Part shown: one piece after another, positions 8,017 to 15,883 of the stretch | Layout: every line of letters starts with the position of its first letter | Numbering within the stretch: the first letter of the stretch is position 1 | Assembly: GCF_003852715.1 (NCBI RefSeq) | Contig: NZ_RIAV01000004.1 | Span: 124,001 to 188,000, forward strand | DNA: 64,000 bases | Source of the DNA: Ectobacillus antri | GTDB lineage: Bacteria > Bacillota > Bacilli > Bacillales > Bacillaceae_G | Direction: 5' to 3' | Notes under the pieces: model-generated | Seen by the model: only the letters and a program-made list of their open reading frames with translations | What the model was told of the DNA's origin: nothing | Database searches by the model: none | Position numbers and translations under genes: made by a program

Positions 8017-8903
8017 GCCGCTTCGGCTTTTTTTTGTGGTTTGTTTGGTAATTCAGCAAAAACCATACCGAGCAAAATGAGTGCACAGCCTGCAATCGCA
8101 GCTGCGGTTAACGTTTCTCCTGCAACAAATACACCGGTCAGAGCGGCAAACACAGGTTCCATTGCTAAGATAATGGCTACTCTAGTGGGAGAAACATAAG
8201 TTTGAGCGGCTGTCTGAATAAAAAAGGCAATCGCAGTTGCAAAAAGAGCCGTTAATAATAGGGCAAATAAAAATGACATATTCAGCCATAAATCTATGGA
8301 TAATATGCGTTTCCAGTCTTCAAACAAATAAGCGCATATCCCGGATAATACACCTACAGATAAAATTTGCACCGTACTTAGGAAAAGTGGTGTATATTGT
8401 TTAGAATAGTAGCCGTTCAGCAAAATATGTACAGCAAAGGAAATAGCACAAAAAAGAACAAGTACATCGCCACGATTTAAAGTAAATGCTTGATCAGCCG
8501 TGAGTAAAAATAAACCAATAGAAGCTACTATAACACCAATTACCGCAAGCAATCCTGTTTTTTGCCGTAAAAATACAAAGGAGATTACAGGAATTATTAC
8601 AATGCTAAGACCGGTCAAAAATCCGGCCTTTGAGGAGGTTGTGTATAACAAACCGAATGTTTGAAACAAGTAGCCAGCAAACAAAAAAAGGCCTACTAAT
8701 ATTCCTCCACCAATCGATTGTTGTTTTTGTTGTTGACTACAGAAAAGAATAATCACAAGAATTGTACCGGCCAGTAAAAAGCGAATACTATTAAAAGTAA
8801 ACGGTTCGACTAATGAAATGGCGTTTTGTACAATAATGAAGGTTGTTCCCCAAATACAGGAAACAAATAATAAACCAATATGTGCTGCCACTGATTTATT
8901 CAT
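8013..8903 (-). CDS. EamA/DMT family transporter
   Basis: 296 residues with about ten hydrophobic segments arranged as two five-helix EamA repeats. The N-terminus (IGLLFVSCIWGTTFIIVQNA) and the second repeat (GDVLVLFCAISFAVHILLN) are typical of drug/metabolite transporters of the YdcZ/RhaT superfamily. Substrate unknown. ATG overlaps the stop of the upstream RNase H-like gene (ATGA), showing translational coupling. The last codons form the terminator of the convergent gene. Confidence 0.88.
   Translation of the reverse strand: MNKSVAAHIGLLFVSCIWGTTFIIVQNAISLVEPFTFNSIRFLLAGTILVIILFCSQQQKQQSIGGGILVGLFLFAGYLFQTFGLLYTTSSKAGFLTGLSIVIIPVISFVFLRQKTGLLAVIGVIVASIGLFLLTADQAFTLNRGDVLVLFCAISFAVHILLNGYYSKQYTPLFLSTVQILSVGVLSGICAYLFEDWKRILSIDLWLNMSFLFALLLTALFATAIAFFIQTAAQTYVSPTRVAIILAMEPVFAALTGVFVAGETLTAAAIAGCALILLGMVFAELPNKPQKKAEAA
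8015..8035 (+). terminator. Terminator overlapping the end of the convergent EamA gene
   Basis: AAGCCG-CTT-CGGCTT followed by eight T. On the minus strand the same bases encode the C-terminal KKAEAA and stop of the EamA protein. Confidence 0.8.
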
Positions 8904-9328
8904 TTTTCTCCTCCTTGAAGTGCTTTTCGGGCTAGTTCATCAGCAACTTTATTTTGTGAGCTTGGAATCCACTTCATAAAAAATAAATCGAATTGCGCAA
9001 TTAACTGCAATGCTTCATCCAGCAAAGGGGCATATGCTTTGTTTTTAGCAAACTGCTTTTCAATAGCGCGATCAACAAGCTGCGAATCTGTACGAAAAGA
9101 CACGACTTTATAGTTATGCGACAGACAATACTTTAATGCGAATAGCAATGCTTGGTATTCCGCTTCATGATTGCTCATAACACCAAGTGGAATAGAAAGC
9201 AAAACCGGATTTGCAATGCCTTTTATAAAAATACCTGCACCGGAGGGACCCGGATTTCCTTTTGTAGCACCGTCAATATACACTTCAATCAATGGTTGAT
9301 TCCTCATTTCTATAATGTATAAGTACAA
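8900..9328 (-). CDS. ypdQ: RNase HI family protein
   Basis: 142-residue RNase H fold protein: VYIDGATKGNPGPSGAGIF (catalytic Asp), NHEAEYQALLFAL (Glu), RTDSQLV (Asp) and NKVADELARKAL (final acidic residue). All four acidic positions are present, so nuclease activity on RNA/DNA hybrids is plausible. TTG 9328 is chosen as start because AGGAAG lies 5 nt upstream; the ATG at 9307 has no ribosome site. It is coupled to the EamA gene. The ypdQ name follows the B. subtilis neighbourhood and is tentative. Confidence 0.82.
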   Translation of the reverse strand: MYLYIIEMRNQPLIEVYIDGATKGNPGPSGAGIFIKGIANPVLLSIPLGVMSNHEAEYQALLFALKYCLSHNYKVVSFRTDSQLVDRAIEKQFAKNKAYAPLLDEALQLIAQFDLFFMKWIPSSQNKVADELARKALQGGEK

Positions 9329-9651
9329 ATAATCTTCCTAGCGTGATAGGGTAACAAAAGCATAAGGACGCTCACTACACGCTTATGTTCTCACTAACAC
9401 GCGAGCACTAAGCGCAGCTGAGCATCGCCTTAACTTCTGTCTAAAAAGAATGTTGTTTTTGGAGTTATACTGAATAATATAGAATTGTATAAATGCGTTT
9501 TGTATGGAATAGTTTCATTATAGCAATTCTATAAATAAATACATATAGGAAAGTTCAGATGATGTAAACTCTGAAGAGCAAGCAGTTTTATTATGTAAGA
9601 AAGGTAAGTTTCCTGTATATAAGATACTTGGAGAGATAAGGAGTGAGTAAT
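9329..9651. other. Divergent intergenic region between two RNase H-like genes
   Basis: About 320 bp without a credible ORF. The half nearest the minus-strand gene carries a GC-richer repeat-like block (9358-9430, listed separately). The rest is AT-rich and presumably holds both promoters, none of which I can place confidently. Confidence 0.5.
9358..9430 (+). repeat. Diverged copy of a dispersed repeat
   Basis: The order AGCATAAGGACGCTCACTAC, GCTTATGTTCTCACTAAC, GCGAGC...GCATCGCC parallels two blocks at 40657-40791 and 40837-40975 (AGCGCTAGAACGCCTCGCTAC, TGTATGGTCTTATTGAG, GCG...CATCGCC). Similarity is imperfect and judged by eye. Confidence 0.35.
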
Positions 9652-10314
9652 ATGAAGTTTCGTTTAGAATGGATCTATAAAACAAAAAACGGTTCACAAC
9701 TTGTGCTACAGAGTGATTATATGCGTTTAGAAGAAGCACTTCGTTTTGCTGATGATTTTGAAAAGACGGGTCGAACAAAAGAAATTGTATTTTATGACGA
9801 AATAGGAACACTTTGGAACAAAAAAGAGGCAGCAAAATTAACGAAAAAAGTACAAGAAGAGCCACATGATATTATTTTATATTTTGATGGCGGTTACGAA
9901 CCTCATACAAAGCGAGCGGGACTGGGTGTTAGCTTGTATTATACACAAAATAATCAAATTTATCGAATCAGACGTAATAAAGAAATCACAGAAATTGAAA
10001 ATAATAATGAAGCAGAATACGCGGCTTTGCAATTTGGCATATACATGCTAGAGGAACTAGGCGTAAAGTATCAAAGTGTTACGCTTCGAGGTGACTCACA
10101 AGTTGTATTAAATCAGTTGGCCGGCGAGTGGCCATGTTATGAAAAAGAACTGAGTCAGTATTTAGACAGAATTGAAAACGTAGCGAAATCCTTAAAGTTA
10201 AAGTATACATGTGAGCCGTTGTCGCGAAAAAATAATAAGGAAGCACATCAATTGGCAAAGCAAGCACTTGAAGGGGTACTAATTGATAGTCAGTTTATTG
10301 TAAGCGAGGAGTGA
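9652..10314 (+). CDS. ypeP: RNase H-like protein with N-terminal extension
   Basis: 220 residues. An N-terminal ~75-residue region (FRLEWIYKTKNGSQLVLQSD) precedes an RNase H fold: LYFDGGYEPHTKRAGLG, NNEAEYAALQFGI, RGDSQVVLNQL and NKEAHQLAKQAL. The final acidic position is Glu-Ala-His rather than the usual Asp-Glu, so activity is uncertain. ATG 9652 has AAGGAG 8 nt upstream; the GTG at 9643 overlaps that site. YpeQ follows in the same frame after one stop, as in B. subtilis. Confidence 0.8.
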   Translation: MKFRLEWIYKTKNGSQLVLQSDYMRLEEALRFADDFEKTGRTKEIVFYDEIGTLWNKKEAAKLTKKVQEEPHDIILYFDGGYEPHTKRAGLGVSLYYTQNNQIYRIRRNKEITEIENNNEAEYAALQFGIYMLEELGVKYQSVTLRGDSQVVLNQLAGEWPCYEKELSQYLDRIENVAKSLKLKYTCEPLSRKNNKEAHQLAKQALEGVLIDSQFIVSEE

Positions 10315-10320
10315 AAGAAA

Positions 10321-10497
10321 CTGGGCAAGAAAATTTTGATTTCACAAGTGCATAATCTTATTGAAATATATTGCACGGATTGCTTTATAAATCGCCATTT
10401 TCGCAAAGAGTATGGGAAATTGTATGCGCATTCTTATTGTATTAAGCAGTGCACAGTAGGAGAACAGTTAAAACAATTAGGAAAACAATTGTCATAA
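10321..10497 (+). CDS. ypeQ: YpeQ-type small zinc-finger protein, CTG start
   Basis: 58 residues, with Cys pairs at IYCTDCF and SYCIKQCTVGEQL plus a C-terminal LKQLGKQL helix. This is the CxxC...CxxxCTVG signature I associate with the YpeQ/DUF2602 zinc-finger family. The frame holds no ATG, and its first possible start codons are CTG 10321 (AGGAG 9 nt upstream) and TTG 10336 (no ribosome site). CTG is the better supported. It lies 6 nt after the ypeP stop, in the same reading frame. Confidence 0.72.
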   Translation: MGKKILISQVHNLIEIYCTDCFINRHFRKEYGKLYAHSYCIKQCTVGEQLKQLGKQLS

Positions 10498-10502
10498 TAT
10501 CA

Positions 10503-10530
10503 TTAAAAGCATCCTATGGGATGCTTTTAA
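10503..10530. terminator. Bidirectional terminator between ypeQ and the DUF2564 gene
   Basis: Perfect 12 bp stem TTAAAAGCATCC / GGATGCTTTTAA with loop TATG. The stop codon of the minus-strand gene lies inside the right arm. Confidence 0.8.
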
Positions 10531-10775
10531 TGGTTGGCTTCACGCAATTGGTGTTCCACACTTGTCAATTTTGCTTCTTGTTCCTGCAAGAAAGATGTGT
10601 CAAGCTCTGTAGCTTGTTGTTTTATACTTTCGAGCTGTGCACGAGCTTCAGATACAGCAGTAGCTGCATGCTCTAAAAATTCAGGATCCATAGAAATTGT
10701 GGCAGATCCTACCATTTTTTGTGCAGTTTCTACTTTCATTGAAACTTGTTCGAATCCGTTAAATGGTTTACTCAT
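10527..10775 (-). CDS. DUF2564 family protein
   Basis: 82-residue, Ala/Glu/Gln-rich, helical soluble protein (NGFEQVSMKVETAQKMVG...) recognised as DUF2564, a Bacillus family of unknown function. ATG start preceded by AAGGAGGG. It converges on ypeQ and shares its terminator. Confidence 0.75.
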   Translation of the reverse strand: MSKPFNGFEQVSMKVETAQKMVGSATISMDPEFLEHAATAVSEARAQLESIKQQATELDTSFLQEQEAKLTSVEHQLREANH

Positions 10776-10900
10776 GTAAAAGCCCTCCTTTTTATGTCAG
10801 TTGTAGTGTTTGTTACTATTTGTACAAATATACAAAATGGTTATAAGGTCTCCTCTTGATCAATATGCTTAAATTGTAGCCCTACATAAGGAGGAAGATG

Positions 10901-11626
10901 ATGCAACCTACATCTTATTTACTCGACAATAACAGTATTATGGAAAGACAGGACCTGCCGTCCTGGCTGAGTGATGAATTCACAACGTTTGCGAGCGTAG
11001 TTTCGGATCCGACTTTTCCTTGTTACTTTGGTATGACTGGATTAAAAAAGAATGAATTGCGTTATTCCTTTATCACACATGATGATTGGAGTACATTGCC
11101 GGCGACCATGCTTGCTTTTTTGGAATTAATGAAGGAAAGACCGCTTGTGCGGAGAGGATTATTCGTATTTGTAGAGCCGGAAAAGGAGGAAAAGTCGCTA
11201 GAGTATTATCGTGATTACTTTTGGAATATTCTTCAATACCTTCATGAAACGGATGAACATCCGTGGCCTGCTCATATTCCTCAAAACCCAGAACATTATT
11301 TATGGGAGTTTTCATTTGGTGGTGAGCCTATTTTTGCATTTGGCAATACACCTGCTTATAAGCAAAGGAAAACGAGGGATCTGGGAAACTGTCTTGTAAT
11401 CGGCTTTCAACCGCGCATGATTTTTGAGGGATTGGAAGGAAATATGCCAAAAGGGGCGTATTCCAGACAAATGGTAAGAGAGCGCGTAGAGAAGTGGGAT
11501 GGTCTGCCTAAGCATCCAAATATCAGCCATTATGGTGATCCTGAGCATCGGGAATGGAAACAATATTTTATAGGTGATGATATAAAACCTATTATTGGAC
11601 AATGTCCATTTCATCATAAAAAGTGA
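10901..11626 (+). CDS. YqcI/YcgG family protein
   Basis: 241 residues. The family resemblance is in DPTFPCYFGMTGLKKNELRY near the N-terminus, WEFSFGGEPIFAFGNTPAY in the centre and the C-terminal IIGQCPFHHKK. YqcI/YcgG proteins are uncharacterised; the conserved Cys, His and Trp suggest a metal or cofactor site (inference). Two adjacent ATGs occur; the second (10901) is better spaced from AAGGAGG. A strong terminator overlaps the stop. Confidence 0.8.
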   Translation: MQPTSYLLDNNSIMERQDLPSWLSDEFTTFASVVSDPTFPCYFGMTGLKKNELRYSFITHDDWSTLPATMLAFLELMKERPLVRRGLFVFVEPEKEEKSLEYYRDYFWNILQYLHETDEHPWPAHIPQNPEHYLWEFSFGGEPIFAFGNTPAYKQRKTRDLGNCLVIGFQPRMIFEGLEGNMPKGAYSRQMVRERVEKWDGLPKHPNISHYGDPEHREWKQYFIGDDIKPIIGQCPFHHKK

Positions 11627-11652
11627 CCTTGCAGCGTAAAGGTCACTTTTTA
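11618..11652 (+). terminator. Terminator of the YqcI/YcgG gene
   Basis: 13 bp perfect stem AAAAAGTGACCTT / AAGGTCACTTTTT; the stop codon lies in the left arm. Confidence 0.85.
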
Positions 11653-11874
11653 TGTAAGTTGTTGTCTTCTCTTCAAAAATATCAAGAAGGTTTTCCATAC
11701 TAAGATAAGATGCGATAGAAATAGTATATAAATACTTACATAAATTTCTTTGGATAGGACAAGGTATAAGTGGAGATAGCGTTGTCGCTCATTTGCAGAG
11801 AAGGAATATATCAACGTTCTAAAAGTGGGACAACTTTCATGTATTATAGTAAAACGAAGAAGAAAGGAAGACAT

Positions 11875-12507
11875 ATGTTTTTAGGAATTGTACAGCAAAT
11901 CGTTTTGGGTGTTTCTTTGGCGGCACCTGTGGGTCCGATTAATATTGAAATGTTGAAAAGGGGCATTGAGAAAGGTTTTTGGCATGCTTGGGCTGTTGGT
12001 CTTGGCGGAATGACGGCTGATATTCTATTCATGATTTTAATTTATTGTGGTCTATCATCCTTTTTTACATACACACCAGTACAACTATTCATGTATGGTG
12101 TAGGATTTTTTTTATTGTTTCATCTCGGTTTTATGAGCATCAAACAAGGAATTTCAAAGGGAGAGATGGAATATATAAAAGAAGAGATTGGAGGCGTTAA
12201 GGAGTCATATGTAACAGGTTTTTTTATTGCCCTTTCCAATCCCCTCAACTTGATTTTTTGGTTTGGTGTTTACGGTAGTACCCTTAGCTCTTTATTAACA
12301 AGAGTCAGCCAACAGGAGGCGATATTGTACAGTTTTTGTATTATTTTAGGAATCATTTTGTGGAATATAAATATAGCATTTTCTATTCATTTTGGCCGTA
12401 TGCTACTAAAGCCGCGTATGCTTGGATGGGTTACGACTGCGGCTGGAATTGTATTAGTAGGTTATTCTATTCATTTTGCTTATAAAGCTATCGAACTTAT
12501 GATTTAA
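11875..12507 (+). CDS. LysE family transporter
   Basis: 210 residues, six hydrophobic segments. The N-terminus VSLAAPVGPINIEMLKRGIEKGF is the LysE/RhtB hallmark, and FFIALSNPLNLIFWF is the second conserved segment. Members export amino acids or related metabolites across the cytoplasmic membrane; the substrate is unknown. ATG 11875 follows GAAAGGAAG; codons upstream in frame lack a ribosome site. A small gene follows 12 nt later, probably in the same operon. Confidence 0.85.
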   Translation: MFLGIVQQIVLGVSLAAPVGPINIEMLKRGIEKGFWHAWAVGLGGMTADILFMILIYCGLSSFFTYTPVQLFMYGVGFFLLFHLGFMSIKQGISKGEMEYIKEEIGGVKESYVTGFFIALSNPLNLIFWFGVYGSTLSSLLTRVSQQEAILYSFCIILGIILWNINIAFSIHFGRMLLKPRMLGWVTTAAGIVLVGYSIHFAYKAIELMI

Positions 12508-12519
12508 GGGGAGAGATAC

Positions 12520-12816
12520 ATGTATCGTACATACGTAAACGAACAAGAAATTATCATTAAGCTATCAACAAAATTGCAACGTGACGTACATGATCGTGTA
12601 CCGGTGTATGAAGCAGTAAAATCTGTAGCTCCGCGCGTACTGATTCATCCTCAGCAAATCAGCTTTGCGGTAAATGATGCAAATTTAGGTCTAATTATCG
12701 GGGAAGTGCAGCGAGGTGCTATTACAGTATTTGCAGTAGAACATATTATACAAAAAAGCCATATCTTTGGAGACAAGTACGTAATAGAAGAAATAGAACG
12801 TGAAGCAAATTCATAA
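12520..12816 (+). CDS. Small hypothetical protein (98 aa)
   Basis: Soluble 98-residue alpha/beta protein (MYRTYVNEQEIIIKLSTKLQ ... VIEEIEREANS). It may be one of the B. cereus group DUF families (I considered DUF3910), but recognition is weak. ATG preceded by AAGGGGAGAG, 12 nt after the LysE gene, so likely co-transcribed. It ends at a strong terminator. Confidence 0.68.
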   Translation: MYRTYVNEQEIIIKLSTKLQRDVHDRVPVYEAVKSVAPRVLIHPQQISFAVNDANLGLIIGEVQRGAITVFAVEHIIQKSHIFGDKYVIEEIEREANS

Positions 12817-12852
12817 AAAAGCAACAGCTACACATGCAGCTGTTGTTTTTTT
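12815..12852 (+). terminator. Terminator of the LysE operon
   Basis: Stem GCAACAGCT (12821-12829) / AGCTGTTGT (12838-12846), extended by an A-run pairing with the T-run. Confidence 0.85.
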
Positions 12853-13241
12853 ATGAATGCGATAATGTGTAGTGCAAAGAACAGTGTGCTTGCTTAATTT
12901 TTTAAATTACATCCGTATTGATACAGCAGTTGTTTCTTCATCTAACAAAATGTCCTTTTTTCTGTACAAGAACTAGCGATATTTGTCGGAAATGGAGTGT
13001 GTATTTTTTATTATTTTAAAATGTATAAATAATAATTATTACATAAGAATAGAAAAAAGTGCTTAAAAAGTATATATACATGAATGTTAAAAGCATTTGC
13101 TTTACAGGTAAGTTATATTGCTAAAATCAATTACATTAGCAAAATTTGTCTAAAAAAACCGCTTCCATTAATGGTATAAATTACTTAAAATGAACTTAAG
13201 TTTCAGAATATTTTAACTAATTGGACGAGGAGGTTGAGAGA
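12853..13241. other. Long AT-rich leader upstream of the symporter operon
   Basis: No ORF supported. It contains an inverted repeat TTGCTAA (13118-13124) / TTAGCAA (13136-13142) with an 11 nt centre, which could be an operator, and a TATAAA at about 13175. No confident promoter pair was found. Confidence 0.4.
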
Positions 13242-13574
13242 ATGCAGCAAAATGCCAAACCAATAAAGAAAGAAGTGGATTATACTGCTGTGGCGAGCTC
13301 TGCTGACTTTCAAAAGCTTTTGCAAGCTAAGAAAAGATTTATTATTCCAATGTCATTATTTTTCTTTTGTTTCTACATTGCTCTGCCGCTTATGACGTCG
13401 TATTCAAAGATTTTAAATACACCAGTATTAGGCGCTATTACATGGGCCTGGGTATTTGCTTTTGCCCAATTTATTATGACTTGGGCACTATGTATGATTT
13501 ATAGCAAAAAGGCTACAGCTTTTGATGAAATGGCAGATCGTATTTTAGTGAGCTTAGAAAAAGGGAGGGAGTAG
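13242..13574 (+). CDS. DUF485 membrane protein, symporter partner
   Basis: 110 residues with two membrane helices (FIIPMSLFFFCFYIALPLM and AITWAWVFAFAQFIMTWAL), the standard DUF485 layout. Such genes almost always precede an acetate/solute:Na+ symporter, as here. ATG 13242 has GAGGAGG 8 nt upstream; the TTG at 13221 is less likely. It lies 2 nt before the symporter start, so it is translationally coupled. Confidence 0.88.
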   Translation: MQQNAKPIKKEVDYTAVASSADFQKLLQAKKRFIIPMSLFFFCFYIALPLMTSYSKILNTPVLGAITWAWVFAFAQFIMTWALCMIYSKKATAFDEMADRILVSLEKGRE

Positions 13575-13576
13575 GC

Positions 13577-15127
13577 TTGAACGGGACTGCGTTTGCGCTC
13601 TTTTTAGTAATTGTATTGGGAACGCTTGTTATTACATATTATGCATCTAAAAAAACGAAAAATGCCAACGATTTCTATACAGCTGGCGGAGGCTTAACAG
13701 GATGGCAAAATGGTTTGGCCATCGCCGGGGACTATATGTCTGCTGCTTCCTTTCTCGGTATCGCGGGTGCAATAGCATTGACGGGGTTTGATGGTTTCTT
13801 TTACAGTATTGGCTTTCTTGTAGCATATCTAGTTGTTTTATATTTAGTTGCAGAGCCTCTTCGAAACTTAGGAAAATTCACACTTGCGGACATGATTGCA
13901 GCTCGATTTGAACAGCGTAAGGTACGAGGTGTAGCGGCTCTGAATACAATGACAATCTCTATCTTTTATATGATTGCGCAGTTAGTTGGAGCTGGTGCGT
14001 TAATCAAGTTGTTATTGGGAATTGAGTATACAACATCAGTGTTAATCGTAGGAACATTGATGACGGTGTACGTTATTTTTGGTGGCATGACAGCGACGAG
14101 CTGGGTTCAAATTGTAAAGGCTGTGCTGTTGATGGGTGGTACGCTAATCATATCTATTATTGTATTTGCAAAATTCGGCTTTAGTGTGACAGAAATGTTT
14201 GCTCAAATGAAAACAGCTACACCGCTGAAAGAGACATTTTTAAATCCTGGTGTGAAATATAAAAATGGTTTGGATACTCTATCACTTAATTTAGCGTTGG
14301 TATTAGGAACGGCTGGCCTTCCTCACATTTTAGTTCGCTTTTTTACAGTGCGTGATGCAAAAACGGCACGCCAATCTGTTGTTTATGCAACTTGGATGAT
14401 TGGTGCGTTTTATATTATGACCATTTTCTTAGGATTTGGAGCAGCTGCATTTGTTGGAAATGCTGAAATTATTAAAGCGAATCCGGCTGGAAATATGGCA
14501 GCGCCTTTATTGGCACAGGAACTCGGTGGAAATTTATTATTTGCCTTTGTATCGGCAGTTGCGTTTGCTACCATTTTGGCAGTTGTTGCTGGACTTGTTT
14601 TAACGGCTGCTTCTGCATTTGCGCATGATTTTTATAACGAAATTTTACGAAAAGGAAAGGCGACGGAAAAGGAACAAGTATCAATGGCGCGTTATGCTGC
14701 AATTGGAGTAGCGGTTTTATCTGTTATCCTTGCCCTGTTTGCGCAAACCTTAAATGTTGCGTTTCTTGTAGCGTTAGCATTTGCTGTAGCGGCTAGTGCA
14801 AATTTACCAGTTATTTTATTCACTATTTATTGGAAGCGTTTTAATACAGCTGGTGCTATCGCAGGTATGCTGACTGGGTTAATTTCAGCTATTGTTCTCG
14901 TAGCAATTAGCCCGAATGTATGGAATCCTGAAGTGGGAAAAGCCATTTTTGTGGGAGAACCGCTCATCACCTTGACGAACCCTGGTATCATCTCCATTCC
15001 ACTTGGATTTGTAGCAGCTTTTCTTGGTACAGTTCTCTCCTCCAAAAAAGAAAATGAAGCAAAGTTTGATGAAATTCTCGTTAAGTCAAACACAGGACAT
15101 GGTATACAAGGAGTGTCTTCTCACTAA
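13577..15127 (+). CDS. Solute:sodium symporter, acetate permease type
   Basis: 516 residues, about 13 membrane helices, SSS family. Motifs: NANDFYTAGGGLTGWQNGLAIAGDYMSAASFLG (split family signature), GLPHILVRFFTVRDA and the C-terminal PVILFTIYWKRFNTAGAIAGM. This pattern is typical of ActP/YwcA cation:acetate symporters. TTG start with GGAGGG 7 nt upstream. Likely imports short-chain carboxylates; the exact substrate is inferred. Confidence 0.88.
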   Translation: MNGTAFALFLVIVLGTLVITYYASKKTKNANDFYTAGGGLTGWQNGLAIAGDYMSAASFLGIAGAIALTGFDGFFYSIGFLVAYLVVLYLVAEPLRNLGKFTLADMIAARFEQRKVRGVAALNTMTISIFYMIAQLVGAGALIKLLLGIEYTTSVLIVGTLMTVYVIFGGMTATSWVQIVKAVLLMGGTLIISIIVFAKFGFSVTEMFAQMKTATPLKETFLNPGVKYKNGLDTLSLNLALVLGTAGLPHILVRFFTVRDAKTARQSVVYATWMIGAFYIMTIFLGFGAAAFVGNAEIIKANPAGNMAAPLLAQELGGNLLFAFVSAVAFATILAVVAGLVLTAASAFAHDFYNEILRKGKATEKEQVSMARYAAIGVAVLSVILALFAQTLNVAFLVALAFAVAASANLPVILFTIYWKRFNTAGAIAGMLTGLISAIVLVAISPNVWNPEVGKAIFVGEPLITLTNPGIISIPLGFVAAFLGTVLSSKKENEAKFDEILVKSNTGHGIQGVSSH

Positions 15128-15158
15128 ACAAAGCCCAAGTTCGGGCTTTGTTTTTTTA
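15126..15158 (+). terminator. Terminator of the symporter operon
   Basis: 11 bp stem AAACAAAGCCC / GGGCTTTGTTT followed by T-rich sequence. Confidence 0.88.
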
Positions 15159-15242
15159 GGGATGGAAATAAATAATTGTTAGGTTGGTAAGTCAAGGGTA
15201 GCCGCTCTTAATATGAATGTCTCTAAGTAAACATGAATAGAG

Positions 15243-15255
15243 TTTTAAAATAAAA
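15243..15255 (+). promoter_or_regulatory. MogR box candidate 1 upstream of cheY
   Basis: TTTTAAAATAAAA fits the TTTT-N5-AAAA pattern of MogR sites. mogR itself is in this window. AT-richness makes chance matches possible. Confidence 0.4.
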
Positions 15256-15269
15256 GAAAAAAAGCATCT

Positions 15270-15282
15270 TTTTTATATAAAA
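15270..15282 (+). promoter_or_regulatory. MogR box candidate 2 upstream of cheY
   Basis: TTTTTATATAAAA, near-palindromic and extended by a further T and A on each side, about 125 bp before cheY. Confidence 0.5.
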
Positions 15283-15406
15283 ATAAAAAAACAAACAATA
15301 CATCTTGCTTATATAATATAAAAATATATATAATTAATATGGAATTATTAAAATCTAAATAATTATCCGACAGGTAATGATATAGAATTTAAAGGAGCGT
15401 ATACAT

Positions 15407-15772
15407 ATGGCACATAAGATTTTAGTAGTAGACGATGCGATGTTTATGAGAACAATGATTAAAAATCTATTAAAAGGGCAAGAAAGCTTTGAAGTAATCG
15501 GTGAAGCGCAAAATGGTCTAGAAGCAATTCAAAAATATAAAGAGTTGCAACCTGATATTGTTACACTTGATATTACAATGCCTGAAATGGATGGCCTAGA
15601 GGCATTAAAGGAGATCATTAAGATAGATCCAAATGCAAAAGTTGTGATTTGTTCTGCAATGGGGCAGCAGGCAATGGTATTAGAGGCGATTAAAAATGGT
15701 GCGAAAGATTTCATCGTAAAGCCGTTTCAAGCTGATCGTGTAATTGAAGCACTGACGAAAGTAGCAAACTAA
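15407..15772 (+). CDS. cheY: Chemotaxis response regulator CheY
   Basis: 121-residue single receiver domain. The acidic pair is in ILVVDDAMFMR, the phospho-acceptor Asp in DIVTLDITMPEMDG, the switch residues in VICSAMGQQ and the conserved Lys in FIVKPF. It accepts phosphate from CheA and binds the flagellar switch. ATG after AAAGGAG. First gene of the motility island; a terminator-like hairpin separates it from cheA. Confidence 0.96.
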   Translation: MAHKILVVDDAMFMRTMIKNLLKGQESFEVIGEAQNGLEAIQKYKELQPDIVTLDITMPEMDGLEALKEIIKIDPNAKVVICSAMGQQAMVLEAIKNGAKDFIVKPFQADRVIEALTKVAN

Positions 15773-15794
15773 AGGAAACATAATTAATTATATA

Positions 15795-15855
15795 AGTACC
15801 TGAACCATCTCAAAAGCAGTCCGGATATTGTATGAATGTGTTCAGGTGCTTTTTT
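15795..15855 (+). terminator. Long-loop terminator or attenuator between cheY and cheA
   Basis: AGTACCTGAAC (15795-15805) pairs with GTTCAGGTGCT (15840-15850), 11 bp with one G-U, followed by five T. The 34 nt loop is unusually long. It could reduce cheA transcription relative to cheY. Confidence 0.55.
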
Positions 15856-15883
15856 GGATAACAAAGAAAAAGGTGATCTTGGG

